From positions 310,001 through 374,000 of the forward strand of contig NZ_KZ679040.1 of the NCBI RefSeq assembly GCF_003024195.1: a stretch of 64,000 nucleotides of DNA, in the 5' to 3' direction. The translations under genes were made by a program, and so were the position numbers. This stretch comes from Streptomyces dioscori. GTDB lineage: Bacteria > Actinomycetota > Actinomycetes > Streptomycetales > Streptomycetaceae. This document shows, piece by piece, positions 1 to 7,781 of the stretch (position 1 is the first letter of the stretch; each line of letters opens with the position of its first letter). The notes under the pieces were generated by a model. It did no database searches. It was given only the letters and a program-made list of their open reading frames with translations, and was not told the origin of the DNA.

Positions 1-505
1 CGAACAGCTCGCGGGGATCGACATGCACCGACGGGTAGCGCTTGGCCAGCGTCGGTGCGTACATCCAGTGTGTGGTCGCCGGACGGCCGTCCAGCAGTCC
101 TGCCGCGGCGAGCACGAAGGCGCCGGTGCACAGCCCGACTATGCGGGCGCCCTCCTCATGTGCCCGGCGCAGCGCGTCGAGCGCCTCCTCCGGTGGCGGT
201 GAGGTGATCGACCGCCAGGCGGGCACGACAACGGTGCCCGCGCGGGAGATCGCCTCCAGCCCGTTGGGCGCGGTGAGTTCCAGGCCACCTGTGGTCCGCA
301 GTGGGCCTTCCTCACCGGCGCACACCAGTAGTCGATACCGCGGCACGCCGGCGTCCTGGCGGTCGATGCCGAACACCGACAGCGGTATGGAACTCTCGAA
401 GATGGGGCCGCCGCTGAACAGCAGCACCGCGACGATCTCCTTGCGGCGTCGCCCGGATAGTTTCCGGACAGCGGCTTCCGGCGCGGCAGTGGAGTCGTGG
501 CTCAT
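1..505 (-). CDS. GlxA-type (DJ-1/PfpI domain) transcriptional regulator, partial
   Basis: Read leftwards from an ATG at 505, the frame is open to the window edge (168 codons), so only the N-terminal half is present. The visible part looks like a DJ-1/PfpI (class I glutamine-amidotransferase-like) domain: a first hydrophobic strand EIVAVLLFSGGP near residue 23 and a nucleophile-elbow-like segment LCTGAFVLAAAGLLDGR near residue 125. In actinobacteria this domain is usually followed by a C-terminal AraC-type double helix-turn-helix, giving a GlxA-family regulator, but that part lies outside the window. No convincing ribosome site decides the start. A stand-alone DJ-1 protein is the alternative. 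Confidence 0.85.
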   Translation of the reverse strand, partial: MSHDSTAAPEAAVRKLSGRRRKEIVAVLLFSGGPIFESSIPLSVFGIDRQDAGVPRYRLLVCAGEEGPLRTTGGLELTAPNGLEAISRAGTVVVPAWRSITSPPPEEALDALRRAHEEGARIVGLCTGAFVLAAAGLLDGRPATTHWMYAPTLAKRYPSVHVDPRELF

Positions 506-747
506 CCTGCTAAGCCCCCCTCGGTGGTCGCGGCTCCTCGGTTGTGTCGCTCCTGCACGTTTCCCCTCGGTCCTGCACGAGTCCCCCGCCGTAAGACGTC
601 AAGATCGAATCTACTGTGTCGTGTGGTGCCGAGGTGGCCAGTTCAGCACTCGGCAGATTGTCGACATGGCAACTTGGCGTGAAGCATTCGATCACGAAGC
701 GTTGCACTCGTGGGCCGCACAGGGAAGTGCGCCTCGTCCCCGTGGCC

Positions 748-780
748 GGTCCCAGTAGGGTGCGGGCACCCTACTGGACC
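748..780 (-). terminator. Hairpin terminator after the 883-1284 gene
   Basis: An inverted repeat with arms at 748-762 and 767-780 (GGTCCCAGTAGGGTG against CACCCTACTGGACC) pairs over 14 bp with one bulged C and a 4-nt CGGG loop. It lies about 100 bp past the stop of the leftward gene at 883. The rest of the 506-882 spacer holds the presumed promoter of the GlxA-type gene, but I could not pick out -10/-35 boxes with confidence. Confidence 0.6.
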
Positions 781-882
781 CTTTCGGTGCAGGTCGAACG
801 GGGGTTGGGGGGTGGTTCGGCCAAGGGGTACGCAGGGTATGGAAGTTGGCTGAAAAGCAGCGGGCGCGTGCGCACAAACCGG

Positions 883-1284
883 TCAGTCAACCGGCGTATT
901 TCCACCGGCGTGCCGGGCTTCGTGGCGGTCGCTGTGACGGACGCCGTGGTGGTCACCGTTACGGACGCCGTACCGGGCGTCCTGGCTGTCATCGTCGTGT
1001 GCCCTGTCGTGGTGCACATGATGCGGGGTTCGCTCCGCCGCGCGCAGTTGCGCCGCGCCGTGCTCGGAGCGGCGCAGCAGTACGCGGCAGGCGGCCGTCA
1101 CCGCGGCGAGGCCCAGGGCCGTGCCGGCCGCGCCCGCCAGTGAGGTGCCGTACCCGACCAGGACGACCGGGACCAGGACGCAGCTGAAGGCCGCCCAGCG
1201 GACCACGTCCGTGGCGGTGTCCTGCGCGGTGCCCCTGTCTTTGCCGGCGGGAGGGTGGGGGGCGGTCGTGTGGTGGCCGGGCAC
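883..1284 (-). CDS. Small membrane protein with His/Asp-rich tail, unknown function
   Basis: The 133-residue product has a hydrophilic N-terminus (about 30 residues), one long or two short hydrophobic segments at residues ~31-70 (AAFSCVLVPVVLVGYG and AAGTALGLAAVTAACRVLL) and a strongly His/Asp/Arg-rich tail from residue ~85 to the end. That suggests a one- or two-span membrane protein with a charged cytoplasmic tail. I do not recognise a domain. The tail is encoded by imperfect repeats of a GACGGACGCCGT-like unit, so its length may vary between strains. It is transcribed away from the stress-protein gene at 1790. The start is the first in the frame and could be a little further in. Confidence 0.7.
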   Translation of the reverse strand: MPGHHTTAPHPPAGKDRGTAQDTATDVVRWAAFSCVLVPVVLVGYGTSLAGAAGTALGLAAVTAACRVLLRRSEHGAAQLRAAERTPHHVHHDRAHDDDSQDARYGVRNGDHHGVRHSDRHEARHAGGNTPVD

Positions 1285-1402
1285 GGTGGGCTCCTCCCTG
1301 GGGGATGTGGGGTACCTGGGTTCAACGCTTGTTCGAGCGGGCGGTCACGGGGCTTTCCCCAGGGTTCCCTGGGATGCCTCGGCTCCGCCGCGGGGTGCGT
1401 CC

Positions 1403-1527
1403 CGTCGGGTGCGGGTCCGGTGGGGCTGGTCGCGCAGTTCCCCGCGCCCCTTGAGGGGCTGCGCCCCCTGGGGTGGAGGGTCGGGTGCGGGTCCGTGGAG
1501 GCTGGTCGCGCCGTTCCCCGCGCCCCT
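1403..1527. repeat. Intergenic GC-rich repeat, two copies (cluster 1)
   Basis: The spacer 1285-1789 between divergent genes holds two copies of the repeat core GCGCAGTTCCCCGCGCCCC, one at 1432-1450 and a variant (GCGCCGTTCC...) at 1508-1527. Each is preceded by the usual GTGCGGGTCCGGTGGGGCTGG-like lead. It is the only cluster in the window that is not just downstream of a stop codon. The stretch 1560-1789, upstream of the stress-protein gene, is less GC-rich and should contain its promoter; I see no clear boxes. Confidence 0.8.
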
Positions 1528-1789
1528 GACGGTCGGGGCTGCGCCCCTTGCCCCGGGGAGGGGTGGCTGAGGGGGTGCTGTGTAAAACGGCTGTACGGGG
1601 CAGCAACCATTGCGTTACGGGCATGCTCTCGGGCATGCTCCGGGGAACCCTCCCGCGGCGAGAGCGGGATATGGGCAGAGGAGGCGTGCCGCCGTACCCT
1701 GGGGGGTATGGGGTTGGGAAGATGATTCCCGGACACAGCTCCGCAGCTCCTGTCGGCCCACCCAAGAGGATCCGAACGCCGAGACACCC

Positions 1790-2314
1790 ATGGCCGGTCA
1801 CGAATTCGAACCCGCGGACCGCAAGCGCCCCGTCGCCGATCACACGGCGGCCGAGCCCTTGGCGGCGGAAGAGACACGCCAGTCCTGCGACCCAGCCTTC
1901 AAGCACGGTGTCGTCGTGGGCTTCGACGGCTCGACATCCAGCGAGCGCGCCCTCGCGTACGCGATCGGCATGGCCTGCCGCTCCGGATCCGGCCTGATCA
2001 TCGTGCACGTCGCGAACCGGCTGCCCACCACGGTGTGGGCCGGCTGTGAGCCCCCCGTCTTCGTCGACGTGCCGGACCACCGCACCGAGGTGCTCGGCCT
2101 TGAGCTGGCCTGCGCGGAATATCTGGCCGAGGTGCCGTGGATCCTCGTCGAGCGCGGTGGCGACATCTGCCACGAACTCGAAGAGGTGGGGCGGGAGTAC
2201 GAGGCCGACGCGATCGTGGTGGGGTCGACCCACGGGATCGTCGGGCGCATCTTCGGGTCGGTCGCGGGGCGGCTGGCCAAGCGGGCGCAGCGGCCCGTGG
2301 TGGTCATTCCGTAA
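1790..2314 (+). CDS. Universal stress protein (UspA family)
   Basis: A 174-residue single-domain Usp protein. After a poorly conserved ~38-residue N-terminal extension comes the typical first strand GVVVGFDGSTSSERALAYA, and the C-terminus ends in the usual strand RPVVVIP. The phosphate-binding stretch near residue 145, VVGSTHGIVGRIFGSVAGR, has Gly-x3-Gly-x6-Gly-Ser spacing rather than the canonical Gly-x2-Gly-x9-Gly-Ser/Thr, so ATP binding is doubtful. Usp proteins are cytoplasmic and usually tied to dormancy, hypoxia or stress. The ATG at 1790 was chosen because the upstream open frame is not Usp-like. The gene stands alone, ended by the hairpin at 2553-2595. Confidence 0.9.
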   Translation: MAGHEFEPADRKRPVADHTAAEPLAAEETRQSCDPAFKHGVVVGFDGSTSSERALAYAIGMACRSGSGLIIVHVANRLPTTVWAGCEPPVFVDVPDHRTEVLGLELACAEYLAEVPWILVERGGDICHELEEVGREYEADAIVVGSTHGIVGRIFGSVAGRLAKRAQRPVVVIP

Positions 2315-2552
2315 CTCGGCCCGCAACTCGGCTCGTTCCCAGGTGACATGCGTCCCGGGGCGTGGCAACTCCCTTGCGGGGCACGGCAAAACTACTCATG
2401 CGTAGATGTGTTTGTGTGCTTGTGAAGGGCATATAGGCAGCAGGTTTGCCGCCGTTGTGCGGCACCGGTGAGCGTGTACGTGCTGCCGGCCGGAGCGTGA
2501 CGGTTACCGGTGGTGGGCAGCCAGCCGGGGTTTTGGGCGGCCCCGGCGCGTG

Positions 2553-2595
2553 AACGGACCCCCGCGTGTCTGGTGGCGACACGTGGGGGTCCGTT
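2553..2595. terminator. Strong bidirectional hairpin between the stress-protein gene and glmS
   Basis: Arms at 2553-2570 and 2578-2595 pair over 18 positions with a single G-T mismatch (AACGGACCCCCGCGTGTC against GACACGTGGGGGTCCGTT) around a 7-nt loop. It lies between the convergent stress-protein gene (ends 2314) and glmS (ends 2732), so it can serve both. In the rest of the 2315-2731 spacer, 2390-2440 is unusually AT-rich but I see no gene in it. Confidence 0.8.
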
Positions 2596-2639
2596 CTGTT
2601 GTGGTGCGGTGCGGTGTGGTGCGTTGCTTCTGCGGGCCC

Positions 2640-2716
2640 GGTGGGGGTTGGTCGCGCCGTTCCCCGCGCCCCTTAGGGGCGAAGGCGAAAGATTGCGCCG
2701 TTCCCCGCGCCCCTTG
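2640..2716. repeat. Intergenic GC-rich repeat, two copies (cluster 2)
   Basis: Two copies of the GCGCCGTTCCCCGCGCCCCT variant at about 2654-2673 and 2696-2714, same orientation. They end less than 20 bp from the glmS stop codon at 2732, on its downstream side. Confidence 0.8.
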
Positions 2717-2731
2717 GGGGCCCCTCGGTGG

Positions 2732-4549
2732 CTACTCGACCGTTACCGACTTTGCCAGGTTCCTGGGCTTGTCGATGTCTCGGCCGAGGGCCAAAGCTGT
2801 GTGGTAGGCGAGGAGTTGGAGGGGGATGCCCATCAGGATGGGGTCCAGTTCGTCCTCGTTCTTGGGGACGAGGATCGTCTGGTCGGCCTTCTCCTGGTGC
2901 TGGTGGGCCACGGCGAGGATCTTGCCGCTGCGGGCCTTGATCTCCTCCAGGGCCGCGCGGTTCTTCTCCAGCAGGTCGTCGTTCGGGACGATCGCGACCG
3001 TCGGCAGCGCGGGCTCGATCAGCGCGAGCGGGCCGTGCTTCAACTCCGAGGCGGGGTAGGCCTCGGCGTGGATGTACGAGACCTCCTTCAGCTTCAGCGA
3101 GGCCTCGCGGGCCACCGGATAGCCGCGTACGCGACCGATGAAGAGCATCGAGCGGGCCTCGGCGTACTGCTCGGCCAGCTTCTTGATCTCGTCCTCCTGG
3201 TCGAGGATCTCCGTGATCTGGCCGGGCAGCCTGCGCAGGCCCTCGATGATCCGCTTGCCGTCGGAGACCGACAGGTCACGGGTGCGGCCCAGGTGCAGGG
3301 CGAGCAGCGCGAAGGCGACCGTGGTGTTGGTGAAGCACTTGGTGGAGACCACGCAGACCTCGGGGCCGGCGTGCACGTACATGCCGCCGTCGGCCTCGCG
3401 GGCGATGGCCGAACCGACCACGTTCACGATGCCGAGGACCCGGGCGCCCTTGCGCTTCAGCTCCTGCACGGCGGCCAGCACGTCGTACGTCTCGCCGGAC
3501 TGGGACACCGCCACGTACAGCGTGTCGGGGTCGACGACGGCGTTGCGGTAGCGGAACTCCGAGGCGGGCTCGGCGTCCGCGGGGATACGGGCCAGTTCCT
3601 CTATCATCTGGGCGCCGATCATGCCCGCGTGGTACGAGGTGCCGCAGCCCAGGATCTTCACGCGGCGGATCTTGCGCGCCTCGCGGGCGTCCAGGTTCAG
3701 CCCGCCCAGGTGAACGGTCGAGAACCGGTCGTCGATCCGGCCGCGCAGCACCCGGTCCACGGCCTCGGCCTGCTCGTGGATCTCCTTGTGCATGTACGTG
3801 TCGTGGCCGCCCATGTCGTAGGAGGCGGCCTCCCACTCCACGGTGGTCGGCTCGGCCGTCGTACGGGTGCCCTCGGTGGTGTACGTACGGAAGTCGTCGG
3901 CCTTCAGCGTCGCCATCTCGCCGTCGTCGAGCGTGACGATCTGGCGGGTGTGGGTGACCAGCGCGGCGATGTCCGAGGCGACGAACATCTCCTTCTCGCC
4001 GATGCCGAGGACGACCGGGGAGCCGTTGCGGGCGACCACGATGCGGTCCGCGTGGTCGGCGTGCATGACCGCGATGCCGTACGTGCCCTCGATCAGCCGG
4101 AGGGTCTCGCGGACCTTGTCCTCCAGCTTCTCGGCGGAGGAGCGGGCGATGAGGTGCGTGAGGACCTCGGTGTCGGTCTCCGAGAGGAACTCGACGCCCT
4201 CCGCCTCCAGCTTCTTGCGCAGGTCGGAGGCGTTGTCGATGATGCCGTTGTGGACGACCGCGACCTTGTTGTCGGCCGACATGTGCGGGTGCGCGTTCTC
4301 GTCGGAGGGGGCGCCGTGGGTGGCCCAGCGGGTGTGTGCGATGCCCGTGGTGCCGGCGAAGCGCTTGGGGACGCGGGCCTCCAGGTCACGTACGCGGCCC
4401 TTGGCCTTGACCATCTTCAGACCGGCCGTCTTCGGTGACGTCACGACGAGACCGGCCGAGTCGTAGCCCCGGTACTCCAGGCGCTGCAGGCCCTCCAGGA
4501 GGAGCGGCGCCACGTCGCGCCTGCCGATGTATCCCACGATTCCGCACAT
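2732..4549 (-). CDS. glmS: Glutamine-fructose-6-phosphate aminotransferase (isomerizing)
   Basis: Converts fructose 6-phosphate and glutamine to glucosamine 6-phosphate, the first committed step to UDP-GlcNAc for peptidoglycan. The 605-residue length is normal. The N-terminus starts MCGIVGYIGRRDV, placing the catalytic Cys at position 2 after Met removal (N-terminal nucleophile glutaminase). The glutaminase domain (1-~220) shows LQRLEYRGYDSAG and HTRWATHGAPSDENAHPH. Two SIS sugar-isomerase domains follow (GCGTSYHAGM near 300; ARSMLFIGRGRG-like segment near 460), and the C-terminus is NLAKSVTVE. A ribosome site AGGAA lies ~9 nt before ATG 4549. The gene starts 12 bp after the small gene at 4562-4819, so the two are probably co-transcribed. 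Streptomyces often have a second glmS. Confidence 0.97.
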   Translation of the reverse strand: MCGIVGYIGRRDVAPLLLEGLQRLEYRGYDSAGLVVTSPKTAGLKMVKAKGRVRDLEARVPKRFAGTTGIAHTRWATHGAPSDENAHPHMSADNKVAVVHNGIIDNASDLRKKLEAEGVEFLSETDTEVLTHLIARSSAEKLEDKVRETLRLIEGTYGIAVMHADHADRIVVARNGSPVVLGIGEKEMFVASDIAALVTHTRQIVTLDDGEMATLKADDFRTYTTEGTRTTAEPTTVEWEAASYDMGGHDTYMHKEIHEQAEAVDRVLRGRIDDRFSTVHLGGLNLDAREARKIRRVKILGCGTSYHAGMIGAQMIEELARIPADAEPASEFRYRNAVVDPDTLYVAVSQSGETYDVLAAVQELKRKGARVLGIVNVVGSAIAREADGGMYVHAGPEVCVVSTKCFTNTTVAFALLALHLGRTRDLSVSDGKRIIEGLRRLPGQITEILDQEDEIKKLAEQYAEARSMLFIGRVRGYPVAREASLKLKEVSYIHAEAYPASELKHGPLALIEPALPTVAIVPNDDLLEKNRAALEEIKARSGKILAVAHQHQEKADQTILVPKNEDELDPILMGIPLQLLAYHTALALGRDIDKPRNLAKSVTVE

Positions 4550-4561
4550 ACAGAGAAGTTC

Positions 4562-4819
4562 CTAGCCGTAGACGATGCGGCGCACCTGCCGGAGCGTGAG
4601 CTCCGGCGGTGCGACCGCGCGGTATTCGAGGTCCGCCGTGATCCGTTCGAAGATCGCCGAGTTGACCAGGCCCTGTGCCTGGAGCTCCCGGTGGCGGCGA
4701 CGGACGTAGTCCTCCGTCGTCTCGTCGAAGTAGGCGAGCACGTCCTGGATCACCCGCAGTGCCTCGCCCCGGCTGAGGGGTGAGGAGCGCGTCAGGTGAT
4801 CAACAAGGTCGTCGTGCAC
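4562..4819 (-). CDS. Small conserved protein of unknown function upstream of glmS
   Basis: An 85-residue soluble, charged, apparently all-helical protein. The GTG at 4819 is preceded by AGGA with ~7 nt spacing. The frame stays open further upstream, but that extension (to 5032) runs through intergenic repeats and is not protein-like, so it is rejected. I recognise no domain; the segment VRRRHRELQAQG in the middle is strongly basic. It lies 12 bp before glmS in the same direction, so co-transcription and possibly translational influence on glmS are likely. Confidence 0.75.
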   Translation of the reverse strand: MHDDLVDHLTRSSPLSRGEALRVIQDVLAYFDETTEDYVRRRHRELQAQGLVNSAIFERITADLEYRAVAPPELTLRQVRRIVYG

Positions 4820-4899
4820 TCGTTGATCCTGGGGTAAAGCGCGGGCGATCGCAAGGATCCTGCCCGATTTCGGGCAAGGGGCTGTTGTTCGGCTGTGGG

Positions 4900-5130
4900 T
4901 GCGGGCCGGTGGGGGCTGGCCGCGCAGTTCCCCGCGCCCCTGAAAAGCGGGGCTGCGCCCCTGCTTTTCCCCTTGGCGGGCAGGGCGCAGCCCGCCCCGA
5001 GGGGCGCGGGGAACTGCGCGCTCAGCCCCCACCGGCCCGCACCCGGCGTTTAGGGGCGCGGGGAACTGCGCGGCCAGCCCCCACCGGCCCGCACCCGGCC
5101 GACAGGGGCGCGGGGAACTGCGCAGCCGCC
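4900..5130. repeat. Intergenic GC-rich repeat, one forward and three inverted copies (cluster 3)
   Basis: The spacer between the DUF4429 gene (ends 5144) and the small gene at 4819 is almost wholly repeat. A forward copy (CGCAGTTCCCCGCGCCCCTG) sits at about 4920-4940; inverted copies (AGGGGCGCGGGGAACTGCGC) start at about 5000, 5052 and 5103. Each carries a CCCCCACCGGCCCGCACCC-like flank. The forward and inverted copies face each other and can pair into one large hairpin. The leftward promoter for the small gene and glmS must lie in or beside this block. Confidence 0.85.
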
Positions 5131-5143
5131 CCTGCCCCCGTCG

Positions 5144-6001
5144 CTACATCCCCCGCAGGATCGCCTGCTTCGCCAGGGTGAATTCCTCGTCCGTCAGGAC
5201 GCCCGCATCGCGCAGGTCGCCCAGTTCGCGGAGGCGGCGGAGGAGGGCGTCGTGGTCGACCTCCGGCGGGGCGAGTTGCTTCGCGGGAGTGGGCGGCGGA
5301 GCCGACGGGTGGGGGAGGCGTGCCTGGACCGCCGCCGCCACCAGCGCCATCAGGGGGTCCTTCTTGAAGCCCCACAGTTCGACCGCGTTGGGGTCGTACT
5401 TCGGCGGGGCCTTCGTCGGGGCGCCTCGGACAGTGAAGCGGAGATGCCCGTTCTCCAGGCCGACCGACGGCTGCCACTCCACCCCCTGGATGTCGGCCAG
5501 CGCGAGCGTACGCGCGCCCGCGGCCGACTTCGCCTCCTCGGTCTTCCAGTTCCATTCCAGCCGCACCTGTTCCCCGTCGAAGCTCGCGGTGCCGTCCCCG
5601 GCGGAGACCGACAGCGGCACGGCCGGCCCCGGCAGCAGGTAGCGGTCGACGGCGCCGCTCGGCACCTCGTCCAGGAGCAGCGCGTTGCGGATCTCGTCCA
5701 CGAAGTACTCGGCGACGCCGTAGCGGTCCGACTCGACGGTCAGCTGGTAGGGGTCGGAGGCCTCCGTGAGTCTGCCCCCGGTCGCGTGCAGCAGCGGGTC
5801 CGCGCCGTCCCGCAGCCGCAGCCTGAGCCGGCCGGACTTCTTGCCCTGTTCGAACGAGATCCCCGCCAACGCGCCCAGCGGCACCGCCAGTTCACCCAGG
5901 GACTTGCGCAGTACGCCCACGTTCTTGTCGCGGCCCGGGACCAGCCGCAGGGCGTCGCCGTCGAAGGTCCACGTGCCGTCCCGCTGGATGATTTCCGCCA
6001 T
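5144..6001 (-). CDS. DUF4429 domain protein with C-terminal SHOCT helix pair
   Basis: A 285-residue cytoplasmic protein. It starts MAEIIQRDGTWTFDGDALRLVPG, which recurs in altered form around residue 145 (VSAGDGTASFDGEQVRLEW), so there are two copies of a beta-rich DUF4429 unit. After a Pro-rich linker (HPSAPPPTPAKQLAPP) the C-terminus, LRELGDLRDAGVLTDEEFTLAKQAIL, is a typical SHOCT motif, a short helical oligomerisation element. The function is unknown; beta-rich plus SHOCT proteins are often membrane-associated or binding proteins. ATG 6001 was chosen because the open frame beyond it is not conserved in character. It diverges from the hexosaminidase gene at 6064, sharing a 62-bp promoter gap. 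Confidence 0.88.
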   Translation of the reverse strand: MAEIIQRDGTWTFDGDALRLVPGRDKNVGVLRKSLGELAVPLGALAGISFEQGKKSGRLRLRLRDGADPLLHATGGRLTEASDPYQLTVESDRYGVAEYFVDEIRNALLLDEVPSGAVDRYLLPGPAVPLSVSAGDGTASFDGEQVRLEWNWKTEEAKSAAGARTLALADIQGVEWQPSVGLENGHLRFTVRGAPTKAPPKYDPNAVELWGFKKDPLMALVAAAVQARLPHPSAPPPTPAKQLAPPEVDHDALLRRLRELGDLRDAGVLTDEEFTLAKQAILRGM

Positions 6002-6063
6002 GAGGGGGATTGTTTCACCGCCTCTGCGGGAGAGTGGTCTATACCCATTCGAAGGGAGCGCAT

Positions 6064-7677
6064 GTGAGACAGCACAGAACGCCCCGTCTGCTCGGTACGC
6101 TGCTGCTCGTGGCAGCCGCCGGTATCTCCGTGGTCGGCGCGGCACCGTCCGCGCCCGGCCGCACAGTCGACCGCACCGTCACTCCGCTGAGCCGGGTCGT
6201 CCCGGCACCCGCCTCGGTCGACCCGGGCGGCTCCCCGTACCGGATCACCAGCGGTACGCGCATCCGCGTCGACCGGTCGAGGGGGGTCCATGACGTCGGC
6301 GCGTATCTCGCCGGTGTGCTGCGGCCGTCGACCGGTTACCGGCTTCCCGTCACCGACGACCCGGGCGGCGATGGCATCCGGCTCAGGATCAGTCAGAAGG
6401 GCACCGGTGGCCTCGGCGCCGAGGGCTACCGTCTGACCAGCGGGAAGGGTGCTGTCACGATCACCGCCCGCAGGGCCGCCGGGCTGTTCCACGGTGTGCA
6501 GACCCTGCGGCAGCTGCTGCCCGCCGCGATCGAGAAGGACTCGAAGCAGCCGGGGCCCTGGGCCGTCGCCGGCGGCACCATCACCGACACCCCCCGCTAC
6601 GGCTACCGCGGCGCGATGCTGGACGTCTCCCGGCACTTCTTCACCGTGGACCAGGTCAAGCGCTACATCGACCAGCTCGCGCTCTACAAGATCAACACGC
6701 TGCATCTGCACCTCAGCGACGACCAGGGCTGGCGCATCGCCATCGACTCCTGGCCGCGCCTCGCCACGTACGGCGGCTCCACGCAGGTCGGCGGCGGCGG
6801 GCCCGGCGGCTACTACACGAAGGCCCAGTACAAGGACCTCGTGCGGTACGCCGCCTCGCGGCATCTGGAGGTCGTGCCCGAGATCGACATGCCCGGTCAC
6901 ACCAACGCGGCGCTCGCCTCGTACGCCGAGCTGAACTGTGCCGGTGTCGCCCCGCCGCTCTACACCGGCACCGAGGTCGGCTTCAGTTCGCTGTGCGTCG
7001 ACAAGCCGGTGACGTACGACTTCGTGGACGACGTGGTGCGTGAACTGGCCGCGCTCACACCGGGCAAGTACCTGCACATCGGCGGTGACGAGGCGCATTC
7101 CACGAGTCATGAGGACTACGTCGCCTTCATGGAGAAGGTCCAGCCGATCGTCGCCAAGTACGGGAAGAGCGTGATGGGTTGGCATCAGCTGACCGGGGCC
7201 ACTCCCGCCAAGGGTGCGCTCGCCCAGTACTGGGGTCTCGACGGTACGAGCGCCGCCGAGAAGGAGCAGGTCGCGGCGGCGGCCAGGAACGGCACCGGGA
7301 TCGTCCTCTCGCCCGCCGACCGCGTGTATCTGGATATGAAATACACCGCCGACACGCCCCTCGGGCAGGCCTGGGCCGGGCTCGTGGAGGTGCGGCGGTC
7401 GTACGACTGGGACCCAGGCAACTACCTGCCGGGTACGCCGAGTTCGGCCGTACGCGGCGTCGAGGCGCCGCTGTGGACCGAGACGCTCTCGACCTCGTCG
7501 AACATCGAGTACATGGCGTTCCCGCGGCTGCCCGGTGTGGCCGAGCTGGGCTGGTCGCCCGCCTCGACGCACGACTGGGACACCTACAAGGTGCGGCTCG
7601 CCGCGCAGGCGCCCCGCTGGGACGCGCTGGGCATCGACTACTACCGGTCGCCGCAAGTTCCCTGGCCGACGCATTAG
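6064..7677 (+). CDS. Secreted beta-N-acetylhexosaminidase, GH20 family
   Basis: Removes terminal GlcNAc (or GalNAc) residues from chitin oligosaccharides or glycans outside the cell. The 537-residue product begins with a Sec-type signal (basic RQHRTPR, then LLGTLLLVAAAGISVVGAA). A GH20 N-terminal alpha/beta domain follows (~35-165), then the (beta/alpha)8 barrel from GYRGAMLDVSRHFF. The catalytic Asp-Glu pair is in HIGGDEAHS near residue 340; substrate-site segments HLHLSDDQGWR and EIDMPGHTNAAL are intact. The GTG at 6064 follows GAAGGGAGC at good spacing. It is convergent with desD and separated by a strong hairpin. The hexosaminidase product feeds GlcNAc use, but no transport gene is adjacent. 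Confidence 0.95.
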   Translation: MRQHRTPRLLGTLLLVAAAGISVVGAAPSAPGRTVDRTVTPLSRVVPAPASVDPGGSPYRITSGTRIRVDRSRGVHDVGAYLAGVLRPSTGYRLPVTDDPGGDGIRLRISQKGTGGLGAEGYRLTSGKGAVTITARRAAGLFHGVQTLRQLLPAAIEKDSKQPGPWAVAGGTITDTPRYGYRGAMLDVSRHFFTVDQVKRYIDQLALYKINTLHLHLSDDQGWRIAIDSWPRLATYGGSTQVGGGGPGGYYTKAQYKDLVRYAASRHLEVVPEIDMPGHTNAALASYAELNCAGVAPPLYTGTEVGFSSLCVDKPVTYDFVDDVVRELAALTPGKYLHIGGDEAHSTSHEDYVAFMEKVQPIVAKYGKSVMGWHQLTGATPAKGALAQYWGLDGTSAAEKEQVAAAARNGTGIVLSPADRVYLDMKYTADTPLGQAWAGLVEVRRSYDWDPGNYLPGTPSSAVRGVEAPLWTETLSTSSNIEYMAFPRLPGVAELGWSPASTHDWDTYKVRLAAQAPRWDALGIDYYRSPQVPWPTH

Positions 7678-7701
7678 TTACTGATCACGGCTGAGTACGA
7701 C

Positions 7702-7739
7702 GGCGGGCGCCCCTGGGACCGTACATGGGGGCGCCCGCC
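7702..7739. terminator. Bidirectional hairpin between hexosaminidase gene and desD
   Basis: Perfect 12-bp arms GGCGGGCGCCCC (7702-7713) and GGGGCGCCCGCC (7728-7739) with a 14-nt loop, 25 bp past the hexosaminidase stop and 43 bp past the convergent desD stop. Confidence 0.8.
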
Positions 7740-7781
7740 TGCTTGTGGGGCTGAGTGACCGGTTTTCGTGCGAACCGGTGG

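Noticed and set aside
771..1019. 82-codon leftward frame overlapping the small membrane protein gene
   Set aside because: Thr/Pro-rich shadow that runs into the terminator hairpin; the other frame has a plausible membrane segment.
2510..4438. 642-codon rightward frame opposite glmS
   Set aside because: It mirrors the highly conserved glmS on the other strand; the long open frame is caused by high GC at the third codon position, and the product is low-complexity Val/Gly/Asp.
4820..5032. N-terminal extension of the small gene before glmS
   Set aside because: Encoded by intergenic repeats and without a ribosome site; GTG 4819 is better supported.
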